This document shows, in pieces, positions 45,385 to 54,463 of a DNA stretch of 64,000 nucleotides. Within the stretch, counting starts at the first letter, position 1. Each line of letters starts with the position of its first letter. This stretch comes from Rhodobacteraceae bacterium 63075 (lineage in GTDB: Bacteria; Pseudomonadota; Alphaproteobacteria; Rhodobacterales; Rhodobacteraceae): contig QVMW01000001.1 of NCBI GenBank assembly GCA_003417655.1, forward strand, positions 186,001 through 250,000, in the 5' to 3' direction. The notes under the pieces were generated by a model that searched no databases, had not been told where the DNA came from, and saw only the letters and a list, made by a program, of their open reading frames with translations. Both the position numbers and the translations under genes were made by a program.

Positions 45385-46374
45385 ATGAGCACCACGGAGA
45401 AGCAAAGAGCGGCGCAACTGCCGCAAAAGATGGAGCCGCGAAACGACGGCATGGCGCTCGATCTGGACTGGGTCGCCTCGGTGCAGGCGAACACCTCGGC
45501 CATCGAGCGGCGCGCCAAGACGCTGCCCGCGCGGCGCAGCGTGAAGAAGGACCACCAGGCGGCCTGGCTGTTGCGCGCGATCACCTGCATCGACCTGACG
45601 ACGCTGGCGGGCGATGACACGGCAGGGCGCGTCGCGCGGCTCTGCGCCAAGGCGCGCCAGCCCGTGCGGCAGGACATACTCGATTCGCTCGGCATGGGGC
45701 CGATCACAACTGGCGCGGTCTGTGTCTATCATGACATGATCGCGCCTGCGCGCGCGGCGCTGGAGGGGGCGAACATCCCCATCGCCGCCGTGAGCACGGG
45801 CTTTCCGGCGGGGCTCTCTCCCTTTCACCTGCGCGTCAGGGAGATCGAGGAAAGCGTGAAGGCCGGGGCGGACGAGATCGATATCGTGATCTCGCGGCGG
45901 CATGTGCTCACGCAGGACTGGCAGGCGCTCTACGACGAGATGCGCAGCTTCCGCGCGGCCTGCGGCGAGGCGCATGTGAAGGCGATCCTGGCGACGGGCG
46001 AGCTCGGAAGCTTGCGCAATGTCGCGCGCGCGAGCCTTGTATGCATGATGGCCGGGGCCGATTTCATCAAGACATCCACGGGGAAAGAAAGCGTGAACGC
46101 CACGCTGCCCGTGAGCCTCGTGATGATCCGCGCGATCCGGGAATACCAGGAGCGCACGGGCGTGCGCGTCGGCTACAAGCCCGCAGGCGGGATCAGCAAG
46201 GCCAAGGACGCGATCACCTATCTTGCGCTGATGAAGGAAGAACTGGGCGAGCGCTGGCTGGCGCCCGACCTCTTTCGCTTCGGCGCGTCGAGCCTGCTGG
46301 GCGATATCGAGCGGCAATTGGAACATCACGTGACGGGAGCCTATTCGGCGTCCTATCGTCACGCGGCGGGGTGA
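45385..46374 (+). CDS. deoC: Deoxyribose-phosphate aldolase
   Basis: ATG 45385 behind AAGGA; 329 residues, about 70 longer than E. coli DeoC at the N-terminus. ADFIKTSTGK carries the Schiff-base lysine and GYKPAGGI the second lysine. It splits deoxyribose-5-phosphate to glyceraldehyde-3-phosphate and acetaldehyde. The next gene, an aldehyde dehydrogenase 5 bases away, probably removes the acetaldehyde. Confidence 0.93.
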   Translation: MSTTEKQRAAQLPQKMEPRNDGMALDLDWVASVQANTSAIERRAKTLPARRSVKKDHQAAWLLRAITCIDLTTLAGDDTAGRVARLCAKARQPVRQDILDSLGMGPITTGAVCVYHDMIAPARAALEGANIPIAAVSTGFPAGLSPFHLRVREIEESVKAGADEIDIVISRRHVLTQDWQALYDEMRSFRAACGEAHVKAILATGELGSLRNVARASLVCMMAGADFIKTSTGKESVNATLPVSLVMIRAIREYQERTGVRVGYKPAGGISKAKDAITYLALMKEELGERWLAPDLFRFGASSLLGDIERQLEHHVTGAYSASYRHAAG

Positions 46375-46379
46375 GAGAA

Positions 46380-48731
46380 ATGACAGTCAAGGAAATCTTC
46401 GAGAGCATGGACTATGGCCCCGCCCCCGAGAGCGCGGCGGAAGCCTTCGCCTGGATCACCGACAATGGTGCGGCCTTCGGGCAGTTCATCGACGGGGGTT
46501 TCACGCCCGCGCGGGAGAACTTCTTGAGCCGCAACCCGGCCAATGGCGAGACGCTTGCGGAGCTGAGCCAGGCGACGCAGGGCGAGGTTGACGAGGCGGT
46601 GGCGGCGGCCCGAAAGGCGCAGCCGAAGTGGGAGAAGCTGGGCGGCCACGGGCGGGCGAAACTGCTCTATGCAATCGCGCGGCTGGTGCAAAAACACAGC
46701 CGCCTCTTCGCCGTGCTGGAGACGCTCGACAACGGCAAGCCGATCCGCGAGAGCCGCGACATCGATATTCCGCTGGTGCAGAGACACTTTTACTACCACG
46801 CGGGCATGGCGCAGCTCATGGAGGCCGAGCTGCCGGACGCCGAGGCGCTGGGCGTCTGCGGGCAGATCATCCCGTGGAACTTTCCGCTGCTGATGCTGGC
46901 CTGGAAGGTCGCCCCGGCGCTGGCGATGGGCAACACGGTTGTCCTGAAGCCCGCCGAATACACCTCGCTGACGGCGCTGCTTTTTGCCGATATCTGCCGC
47001 CAGGCGGGCTTGCCGCGCGGCGTCGTCAATATCGTGACCGGCGATGGCGCGGTGGGCGAGATGATCGTGCGCCACGCGGGCATCGACAAGATCGCCTTCA
47101 CCGGCTCGACAGCTGTCGGCCGCCAGATCCGCCGCGCCACGGCGGGCAGCGGCAAGGCGCTGACGCTCGAGCTGGGCGGCAAGAGCCCCTACATCGTCTT
47201 CGACGACGCCGATATCGACTCGGCCGTCGAGGGGCTGGTCGATGCCATCTGGTTCAACCAGGGCGAGGTCTGCTGCGCAGGCTCGCGGCTGCTCGTGCAG
47301 GAAGGCGTGGCCGAAACCTTCTATGCAAGGCTCAAGGCGCGCATGGCCAAGCTGCGCGTCGGCGCGCCGCTGGACAAGTCGATCGATATCGGCGCGATTG
47401 TCGATCAGAGCCAGCTTGACGCGATAAAAACCATGGTGGAGGGCAATGATGAAGGAAATCTTTACGCCGCGCCCGTGGAGCTTCCGGCGGAGGGGTGTTT
47501 CTACCCGCCGACGCTGATCACCGGGCTGTCACCGGCCTCGAAGCTGATGCAGGAGGAGATCTTCGGCCCCGTGCTCGTGGCGACCACGTTCCGCACGCCC
47601 GCCGAGGCCGTGCAGCTTGCCAACAACACGCGCTATGGGCTTGCTGCCTCTGTCTGGAGCGAGAACCTCAACCTCGCACTCGACATCGCGCCCAAGCTGG
47701 CCGCCGGTGTCGTCTGGGTGAACGGGACCAACATGTTCGATGCCGCCGCCGGCTTCGGCGGCGTGCGCGAAAGCGGCTTCGGGCGCGAGGGCGGCTGGGA
47801 AGGTCTCGGCGCCTACACGCGGCCCAAGGGCAAGGCGAAGGCGCTTAAGAAGGCAGAGCCGAATGCGGGCGAAGGCGGGCTGGAGGCCGGGGCCTTCGAC
47901 CATACCGCGAAGCTCTTTGTCGGGGGCAAGCAGGCGCGGCCCGACGGCGGCTATTCGCAGCCGGTTTATGGCAAGAATGGCAAGCTCGTCAGCCAGGCAC
48001 CGCTGGCCAACCGCAAGGATGTTCGCAATGCCGTTGAGGCGGCACGGGGGGCTTCCGGCTGGGGCAGGACAACAGGGCACCAGAGGGCGCAAATCCTTTA
48101 TTACATTGCAGAAAATCTTGCCTCGCGGGCCGAGGAATTCGCCGCGCGGATCGACGCGATGAAAGGCGGGCGCACGGCGGGCGCGCGGGAAGTGGATGCG
48201 GCGATCCGGCGGCTTTTCACCTATGCCGCCTGGGCCGACAAGTTCGACGGGCAGGCCCATGGCGTGCCCATTCGCGGGGTGGCGCTGGCGATGCGCGAGC
48301 CCGTGGGCGTGATCGGCGCGCTGTGCGACGACGCGCATCCGCTCCTGGGGCTCATTTCGGTGATGGGCCCGGCCATGGCTATGGGCAACCGTTCGGTGCT
48401 TGTGGCATCCGAGCCTTACCCGCTGGAAGCGCTTGAATTCGCGCGGGTTCTGGAGACATCCGATGTGCCTGCCGGGGTGGTCAATATCCTGACCGGCAAG
48501 CATGACGCGCTTGCCCCGACGCTGGCGGCGCATATGGATGTGGACGCTGTCTGGAGCTTCTCGTCGTCGGATATTTCGGGCGTGATAGAGGAGGCCAGCG
48601 CGGGCAATCTCAAGCGCACATGGGTGAATAACGGCCAAGCGCGGGACTGGCCCGGACCGGAGGGCGAGGGGCGCGCCTTCCTCGACCAGGCGACCGAGGT
48701 GAAGAATATCTGGGTGCCCTACGGCGAGTAA
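46380..48731 (+). CDS. Double-domain aldehyde dehydrogenase
   Basis: The start is ATG 46380; 783 residues. Residues 1-480 are a full ALDH domain with Glu264 (LELGGKSP) and the catalytic cysteine pair 298-299 (NQGEVCCAG). Residues 510-783 repeat the ALDH fold but end before the catalytic region and lack its cysteine, so this half is probably structural. Coupling to deoC suggests oxidation of acetaldehyde to acetate. Confidence 0.92.
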   Translation: MTVKEIFESMDYGPAPESAAEAFAWITDNGAAFGQFIDGGFTPARENFLSRNPANGETLAELSQATQGEVDEAVAAARKAQPKWEKLGGHGRAKLLYAIARLVQKHSRLFAVLETLDNGKPIRESRDIDIPLVQRHFYYHAGMAQLMEAELPDAEALGVCGQIIPWNFPLLMLAWKVAPALAMGNTVVLKPAEYTSLTALLFADICRQAGLPRGVVNIVTGDGAVGEMIVRHAGIDKIAFTGSTAVGRQIRRATAGSGKALTLELGGKSPYIVFDDADIDSAVEGLVDAIWFNQGEVCCAGSRLLVQEGVAETFYARLKARMAKLRVGAPLDKSIDIGAIVDQSQLDAIKTMVEGNDEGNLYAAPVELPAEGCFYPPTLITGLSPASKLMQEEIFGPVLVATTFRTPAEAVQLANNTRYGLAASVWSENLNLALDIAPKLAAGVVWVNGTNMFDAAAGFGGVRESGFGREGGWEGLGAYTRPKGKAKALKKAEPNAGEGGLEAGAFDHTAKLFVGGKQARPDGGYSQPVYGKNGKLVSQAPLANRKDVRNAVEAARGASGWGRTTGHQRAQILYYIAENLASRAEEFAARIDAMKGGRTAGAREVDAAIRRLFTYAAWADKFDGQAHGVPIRGVALAMREPVGVIGALCDDAHPLLGLISVMGPAMAMGNRSVLVASEPYPLEALEFARVLETSDVPAGVVNILTGKHDALAPTLAAHMDVDAVWSFSSSDISGVIEEASAGNLKRTWVNNGQARDWPGPEGEGRAFLDQATEVKNIWVPYGE

Positions 48732-48733
48732 AG

Positions 48734-48822
48734 GTTAACAGCGGCGCGGGGTAGCCGGAGGGCGGGACTCCGGGGGGTGACATCCTGTACACCCCACTAG
48801 TGCACCCCCTAGTACACCGGGG
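48734..48822 (+). repeat. GTTAAC/GGGGGGTGACAT repeat family, copy B
   Basis: It begins 3 bases after the ALDH stop with GTTAACAGC, then GCCGGAG, GGGGGGTGACAT (48772-48783) and three 10-base units TGTACACCCC, AGTGCACCCC and AGTACACCGG. Block order matches copy A at 27880. Confidence 0.6.
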
Positions 48823-48881
48823 CAGCGCATGCTGCTTTATGCACTCTTAACGCGGCGCGCGGGTTAACCGAGCGCGCGGGG

Positions 48882-48985
48882 CCGAATTCCGTCGCGGAAT
48901 TCGGTTCGATTTTGTTCGACAAAATCGGGCGCAACCTCCGAATTCATCGCATGAATTCGCCCCGTTTTCCGCGCCGGAAAACGGG
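48882..48985. repeat. Array of four perfect hairpins with three-base loops
   Basis: Four hairpins in 104 bases: 48882-48904 (10-base stem CCGAATTCCG, loop TCG), 48907-48927 (9, CGATTTTGT, loop TCG), 48939-48959 (9, CGAATTCAT, loop CGC), 48961-48985 (11, CCCGTTTTCCG, loop CGC). Stems differ in sequence while the loop length is fixed. They lie immediately past the end of the M16 gene on the minus strand. Confidence 0.85.
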
Positions 48986-48989
48986 CTCT

Positions 48990-50288
48990 TCAAAGCCCCT
49001 CGGGCTGGCCCACCACCGTGAAGCTCAGAAGCTCGGGCCTCAGTAGCTCGCGCGCCACGCGGTTGATCTGCTCCAGCGTGACGGCATTCACGCGGTCGTT
49101 TCGGCTGTCGATGTAATCGGTGCCCATCCCCTGAATCTGCATGCCGGCGAGGATGTTGGCGATCGGGCCATTGCCGTCGAAGCGCAGCGGGTAGGCGCCG
49201 GTGAGATATGTCTTGGCGTCTTGCAGCTCCTCGGCGGTGACGCCCTCCTCGTGCAGGCGGGACCATTCGGCGCGGATCACCTCGATCGCCTCGGCGATGC
49301 GGTTGTTGGCGGATTGGACACTGCCCATGATGATGTCGGCACCGTCCCGTCCGGCAAGAAACGCATAGACCCCGTAGGTGAGGCCGCGCTTCTCGCGGAC
49401 TTCCTCCATCAGCCGGCTTTCGAAACCGCCGCCGCCGAGGATCGTGCTCAGCAGGTAGGCGGCGAAATAGTCGGGGTCGTCGAAGGCAATGCCCGGCTGG
49501 CCGAACATGGCCACGGACTGAGGCGTCTCGAACGGCAGCACGCGCGTCTCGCCGTCGAAGGACGGGTCCGCCTCGGGCGGGAGCGGCGCGCCTGTCTCGG
49601 GCAGTTCGCCGAGAAGCCCGTCGAGCATCGGGCCGAGCTCCTCGCGGGAAATATCGCCAACAACGCCGATATAGAGCCTGTCACGGGCAATCGCGGCCTC
49701 GAAGGCGGCGATGATGTCGTCGCGCGTGATCGCTGCGACGCTCTCCAGCGTGCCGGAGGTGTCGGAGCCATAGGGATGGTCGCCGAAGACCCGGGCAGCG
49801 AAGGCCTCCCCGGCCATGGACGAGGGGTCTTTGAGGTCCGAGCGGATTCCCGAGACGATCTGCGCGCGAATGCGCGCGATGGCATCCTCGTCAAAGCGCG
49901 GTTCCGTGAGTGTCTTGTGCAGCAGGTCCACGGCCTCATCGCGGTTTTCGGTCAGAAAGCGGGCCGAAACCGAGAGCGCATCATCGCGCACATCGTAGGA
50001 GAAGGAGGCGGCGAGCGCGTCACGGGCCTTGGCAAAGGCCTGCGCGTCCAGCTCGCCCGCGCCGTCCTCGAGCAGCCCTGTCATCATGTTGGTGACGCCG
50101 CGCTTGCCCTCGGGGTCGAGCGAGGCCCCGCCACGAAAGCGCAGCTCGAGCGCGACGAAGGGGATCGAGCGTTCCTCGACATGCCAGACGGTCAGCCCGC
50201 CTTCCGTTGTGAACTCGTCTATTTCGACGCCGGCAAGCGCGGGTAGCGCGAGCAGCCACGTTGCCGCGGCCAGAAGCAGGGCTCTCAT
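48990..50288 (-). CDS. M16-family protein, non-catalytic subunit
   Basis: A 432-residue exported protein with a signal peptide (about 1-19). It has the M16 fold but no HxxEH: the matching region reads RGGASLDPEGKRGVTNMMTGLLEDGAGEL. The Gly-rich GGGGFESRLMEEVREKRGLTYGVYA segment typical of the C-terminal half is present. It overlaps the catalytic partner gene by ATGA, so the two likely form a periplasmic heterodimeric protease. Confidence 0.9.
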   Translation of the reverse strand: MRALLLAAATWLLALPALAGVEIDEFTTEGGLTVWHVEERSIPFVALELRFRGGASLDPEGKRGVTNMMTGLLEDGAGELDAQAFAKARDALAASFSYDVRDDALSVSARFLTENRDEAVDLLHKTLTEPRFDEDAIARIRAQIVSGIRSDLKDPSSMAGEAFAARVFGDHPYGSDTSGTLESVAAITRDDIIAAFEAAIARDRLYIGVVGDISREELGPMLDGLLGELPETGAPLPPEADPSFDGETRVLPFETPQSVAMFGQPGIAFDDPDYFAAYLLSTILGGGGFESRLMEEVREKRGLTYGVYAFLAGRDGADIIMGSVQSANNRIAEAIEVIRAEWSRLHEEGVTAEELQDAKTYLTGAYPLRFDGNGPIANILAGMQIQGMGTDYIDSRNDRVNAVTLEQINRVARELLRPELLSFTVVGQPEGL

Positions 50289-51625
50289 GAGGCGTCTCCT
50301 TCCTCGGACATCAGGTAGCCGGTCACGGCGCGGTCCTTGTCGAAGACGGATCTGGCCGCCGCGATGATTTCCTCTTCGGTGACCGACTGGAGGACATCAT
50401 GCCAGGCCTGCACGTCCTCGACGGTGAGGCCTATGGCCAGCGCGCCGCCGTAGAGCCGGGCCAGCTCACCGACATCGTCACGCGCGTAGATCTGCGAGGC
50501 GTGAAGCTGCATCTTGACGCGGTCGAGTGCTGCGCTGTCCACGCCGCGTTCGATGTAGCCTGCCAGCGTTTCGTCCATCAGCACCTCGGCTTCCTCGAGG
50601 CTGACGCCGTCCTTCGGCACGACGACGACGGTGAAACTCGTGTCGTCGAGCCTGTCTCCGCTATACCACGATCCGGCATAGACGGCTTTCTCGCGCTCGA
50701 ACTGAAGCTGCTGGGCGAGGTAGGATGTCGTGCCGCCGCCCAGAAGCTCGGCCAGAAGGGTGAGCGCGGCGGCTTCGCGCTGATCTCCGCTGTCGCGCTC
50801 GGGTGCGAGGTAGGAGCGGCTGACATAGGGCTGCGCGACGCGCGCATCGCGGAAAATGACACGGCGCTCGGCTGTCTGGGGCGGCTCCTGCGGGCGCGAG
50901 CGCTCATTCAGATCGGGATTCGCGGGCAGGGCGCCGTAGTATTTCTTGGCCAGCGTGCTGACCTCGTCCGGCTCCACATCACCCGCGACCACGAGGATCG
51001 CGTTGTTGGGGGCATAGAAGCGCTCGTAATATTCGAGCGCGGCGTCCAGATCGAGCGACACCATTTCATGACGCCAGCCGATGATCGGAACGCCGTAGCG
51101 GTGATTGAGATACTGCGCGGCGCGCTTTTGTTCGCGAAAAAGCGCGGCGGGGCTGTTCTCGACGCGCTGGTTGCGCTCTTCGATGATGACTTCGCGCTCG
51201 GTGAGGATGTCCTCCTCGTCGAGACGCAGGTTGACCATCCGGTCGCTCTCCATACGCATCATCAGCTCGAGCCTGTCGGCGGCGACGCGCTGGAAATAGG
51301 CTGTGTAATCAAAGCTGGTGAAAGCGTTATCCGTGCCGCCATTGCGCGCCACGGTGGCAGAAAGCTCGCCCGGCTCCATGTTCTCGGTGCCCTTGAAGAG
51401 CAGGTGTTCGAGAAAGTGGGCGACGCCGGAGGTTCCGGGGAACTCGTCGGCCGAGCCTGCCCGATACCAGACCATGTGCGTGACCACGGGGGCGCGGTGA
51501 TCCTCGATCACGACGACCTCCATGCCGTTCTCCAGCGTGAAATGGGTCACGTCATCCTTCGGGGCCGCGAGGGCGGATGAGGCCGAGACGCTGAGGGCCA
51601 GAAGAGCTGTCATAACCGCGCGCAT
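50285..51625 (-). CDS. M16-family zinc protease, catalytic subunit
   Basis: A 446-residue exported protein (signal peptide about 1-20). The inverted zinc motif is His70-Phe-Leu-Glu73-His74, with the third ligand near Glu150. Families like this degrade periplasmic peptides or process exported proteins. It is the first gene of the pair. Confidence 0.93.
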   Translation of the reverse strand: MRAVMTALLALSVSASSALAAPKDDVTHFTLENGMEVVVIEDHRAPVVTHMVWYRAGSADEFPGTSGVAHFLEHLLFKGTENMEPGELSATVARNGGTDNAFTSFDYTAYFQRVAADRLELMMRMESDRMVNLRLDEEDILTEREVIIEERNQRVENSPAALFREQKRAAQYLNHRYGVPIIGWRHEMVSLDLDAALEYYERFYAPNNAILVVAGDVEPDEVSTLAKKYYGALPANPDLNERSRPQEPPQTAERRVIFRDARVAQPYVSRSYLAPERDSGDQREAAALTLLAELLGGGTTSYLAQQLQFEREKAVYAGSWYSGDRLDDTSFTVVVVPKDGVSLEEAEVLMDETLAGYIERGVDSAALDRVKMQLHASQIYARDDVGELARLYGGALAIGLTVEDVQAWHDVLQSVTEEEIIAAARSVFDKDRAVTGYLMSEEGDAS

Positions 51626-51717
51626 GTGAGTCTCCTTGAAACTGCCTGCTCAAGATAGGCATCGCCCAGCGCCCATCAAGCGAGGCCGCGGGGCGCTGAC
51701 ATCATTGTGAGGCGGGG

Positions 51718-52260
51718 TCACTCGCCGTAGGGCGGGGCTGCGGGCGTGCGCACGCCGGTACGGCGGAAATCATACCAGGCGTCATAGGCGTCGAGCGTCT
51801 GGCGCTTGTAGGCCTGGGCATAGCGGTCCGTCTTGACGAGGCGGATACGCGTGAAGCGCGACTTGCGCTTGCGGAAGGCCTCGTCCGTGGCGGCCAGCTC
51901 GGCGCGGATGTTCGGGTCCACGCCGCCGCGCGAGGCGTGCTGGACAAGCGCCGCATCAGAGCTGGGAACGCCCGAGCCGGACAGGCGCGCAGGGTTTCCG
52001 CCGAGCGCCGCGATGCCTTCGCCCTTGGGGCTTCTGTCGGTCAGGTTGGAGGCGCCGGGCGTGGGCGGCGGCAGCGAATCGTAGGCCTCAGGCGCCTGGA
52101 GCGGCTTGCTTGGCAGGACGCTGAACTCGTCAGGGCCGGCTCCGGGCTTGTCCAGAAGGCGCATCCTGATGTCGCGCTCGGACGAGCCGCAGGCCGCAAG
52201 GCCAAGAGCTGCCAGCATTGTCAGGCTCACGATTGAAAGGCGCATGACGCTTCTCCGCAT
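51718..52260 (-). CDS. DUF3035 lipoprotein
   Basis: A 180-residue protein with a lipoprotein signal ending LAAC. The mature part has the DUF3035 pattern, including PDEFSVLPSKPLQAPEAYDSLPPPTPG. Start 52260 has AGAGG upstream and 52245 has GGAG upstream; both are possible. It sits next to lspA, the lipoprotein signal peptidase gene, as in other Rhodobacterales. Confidence 0.85.
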   Translation of the reverse strand: MRRSVMRLSIVSLTMLAALGLAACGSSERDIRMRLLDKPGAGPDEFSVLPSKPLQAPEAYDSLPPPTPGASNLTDRSPKGEGIAALGGNPARLSGSGVPSSDAALVQHASRGGVDPNIRAELAATDEAFRKRKSRFTRIRLVKTDRYAQAYKRQTLDAYDAWYDFRRTGVRTPAAPPYGE

Positions 52261-52296
52261 GTTTCGGCCTCTGAATACCTCATTCGCAAGCCGAGG

Positions 52297-52788
52297 TCAC
52301 GAGGGGTTTTGCGACGGATCATTGCTGCTCTCGCCGGAGGTGAAGAGAACGAGGCCGATCGCGCCGATGAAGACGGCGATGTCGGCGACGTTGAAGGAAA
52401 ACGGGTTGGTCCAGCCGCAGCAGGACATGTTGAGAAAGTCGGCGACCGCGCCATAGACGATCCGGTCGATGACGTTGCCGAGCGCGCCGCCGATGAGCAG
52501 GCCGGCAGAGATGCGCCCCGCCGGGCCGGGCCGCTCACGCGAGATCCACCAGAAGACCGCCCCGGAGATGACAAGCGCCACGGCGATGAGCACCCAGCGT
52601 GTCAGGTTGCTGTCCTCGGCGAAGAGGCCGAAATTCACACCATAGTTCCAGGCCATGCGCAGGTTGAGGTAGGGCGGCAGCACGTCGATGGCGAACAGCT
52701 CGCGCAGGTTCAGCCAGTGAACGACGACATATTTCGTCACCTGGTCGATCACGAAGGTCGCGATGGCGACCCAAAGCATCATGCGCAT
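52297..52788 (-). CDS. lspA: Lipoprotein signal peptidase
   Basis: A 163-residue inner-membrane aspartyl protease that cuts prolipoproteins. Four membrane segments are visible. The catalytic aspartates are Asp117 in VADF and Asp136 in NVADI, with GNVIDRI before them. Both lipoproteins in this window would be its substrates. Confidence 0.94.
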   Translation of the reverse strand: MRMMLWVAIATFVIDQVTKYVVVHWLNLRELFAIDVLPPYLNLRMAWNYGVNFGLFAEDSNLTRWVLIAVALVISGAVFWWISRERPGPAGRISAGLLIGGALGNVIDRIVYGAVADFLNMSCCGWTNPFSFNVADIAVFIGAIGLVLFTSGESSNDPSQNPS

Positions 52789-52843
52789 CGCGCTCTCCTG
52801 CTCGCGGCGGTTTCACCGCCCGATTGTGCCCAGTTTTGCCAGG

Positions 52844-54433
52844 TTAGTGCCTGAAATGGCGCATACCCGTCAATACCATTGCCAGCCCGGCCTCGTCGGC
52901 GGCGGCGATCACCTCGTCGTCGCGCATCGAGCCGCCCGGCTGGATCACCGCCGTCGCGCCTGCTTCGGCGGCGGCCAGCAGGCCGTCGGGGAAGGGGAAG
53001 AACGCATCCGAGGCCACGACGGAGCCCCTGGCGGGGCTTTCGGGCAGGCCGCATTCGGCGGCCATGCGCCCGGCTTTCAGCGCGGCGATGGTCGAGCTGT
53101 CGAGGCGGCTCATCTGGCCCGCACCCACGCCGACGGTGGCCGCGCCCTTCGCGTAGACGATGGCGTTCGACTTCACGTGTTTCGCGACGGTCCAGGCAAA
53201 GCGCATATCGGCCATCTCGGCCTCGGTGGGCGCGCGCTTCGTGACGACCTTCAGGTCGTCGGGCGCAACCTGCCCCGTGTCCTTGTCCTGCACGAGAAGC
53301 CCGCCCGCGACCTGCCGGTAGGAGGCCTGCGCGTCGCGCGGATCGGCCAGCGCCCCGGTGGTCAGCAGGCGCAGGTTCTTCTTCCGGGCAAAAATGCCCA
53401 ATGCCTCCTCGGTTGCCTCCGGCGCGATCACCACCTCGGTGAAGATCCCGGCGATCGCTTCGGCCGTCTCGCCATCCAGCGTGCCGTTGAGGGCGATGAT
53501 TCCGCCGAAGGCCGATGTCCGGTCGCAATCGAAGGCTTTCATGTAGGCCTCCCTGAGCGTGGCTCCGCGCGCCACGCCGCAGGGGTTGGCATGCTTGATG
53601 ATCGCCACGGCGGGGCCGTCTTCGGGGGAGAATTCCGAGACCAGTTCGAAGGCGGCGTCGGTGTCGTTGATGTTGTTGTAGCTCAGCTCCTTGCCCTGGT
53701 GCTGCGTGGCTGTCGCCACGCCGGGGCGCGCGGAGCCGCTCGTGTAGAAGGCCGCCCCTTGATGCGGGTTCTCTCCATAGCGCAAGCCCTGCGCCAGCGT
53801 GCCTGCAAAAACGCGGCGGCGCGGCGTCTCTTCGCCGATGGCAGAGGCCATCCAAGTGGAGACGGCGGCATCATAGGCGCCCGTGCGCGCATAGGCGATC
53901 TGGGCCTGGCGCTGGCGGAAGGCATAGCTTGTCTGCCCGTCATGGGCCTCCAGCTCGGCCAGGAGCGCGTCATAGTCTTCCACGTCGACAATGGTCGTCA
54001 CGAAGGCGTGGTTCTTGGCGGCGGCGCGGATCATCGCGGGGCCGCCGATGTCGATATTCTCGATCATCTCACCGTAACCCGCGCCGCGCGCGAGGGCGGC
54101 TTCGAAGGGGTAGAGATTGACCACAAGCAGGTCGATCGCGCCGATCCCGTGTTCGTCCATCGCCGCGATATGCGCCTCGTCATCGCGCAGGGCCAGAAGG
54201 CCGCCGTGGACACCCGGATGCAGCGTCTTGACGCGGCCATCCATCATCTCGGGAAAGCCTGTCACTTCCGAGACATCCCTGACGTCGAGGCCCGCTTCGC
54301 GCAGGGCATTGGCGCTGCCGCCCGTGGAGAGCAACTCGACGCCGCGTGCGGCGAGCGCGCGGCCCAGCTCGGCGAGGCCTGTCTTGTCGGATACGGAAAG
54401 AAGCGCGCGGCGCACGGGGGTGTGATCGGTCAT
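52844..54433 (-). CDS. purH: Bifunctional AICAR transformylase / IMP cyclohydrolase
   Basis: A 529-residue enzyme of usual length doing the last two steps of IMP synthesis. The N-terminal MGS-like domain ([35 protein letters not shown]) closes the ring; the C-terminal AICARFT domain has [18 protein letters not shown] and KHANPCGVA. Confidence 0.97.
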   Translation of the reverse strand: MTDHTPVRRALLSVSDKTGLAELGRALAARGVELLSTGGSANALREAGLDVRDVSEVTGFPEMMDGRVKTLHPGVHGGLLALRDDEAHIAAMDEHGIGAIDLLVVNLYPFEAALARGAGYGEMIENIDIGGPAMIRAAAKNHAFVTTIVDVEDYDALLAELEAHDGQTSYAFRQRQAQIAYARTGAYDAAVSTWMASAIGEETPRRRVFAGTLAQGLRYGENPHQGAAFYTSGSARPGVATATQHQGKELSYNNINDTDAAFELVSEFSPEDGPAVAIIKHANPCGVARGATLREAYMKAFDCDRTSAFGGIIALNGTLDGETAEAIAGIFTEVVIAPEATEEALGIFARKKNLRLLTTGALADPRDAQASYRQVAGGLLVQDKDTGQVAPDDLKVVTKRAPTEAEMADMRFAWTVAKHVKSNAIVYAKGAATVGVGAGQMSRLDSSTIAALKAGRMAAECGLPESPARGSVVASDAFFPFPDGLLAAAEAGATAVIQPGGSMRDDEVIAAADEAGLAMVLTGMRHFRH

Positions 54434-54463
54434 GTCGGCAGCTGTCCCAGGTCAGGTTCGTGT

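Larger units (their letters stand above)
48732..48989. other. 258-base convergent gap packed with repeats
   Basis: No gene is visible. It contains copy B of repeat family 2, two more TTAAC sequences (48847 and 48864), and the four-hairpin array (48882-48985). Confidence 0.65.

Noticed and set aside
48840..48875. TTAAC sequences that resemble CtrA half-sites
   Set aside because: Spacing is 13 bases, not the 7 of TTAA-N7-TTAA, and they lie between convergent gene ends.
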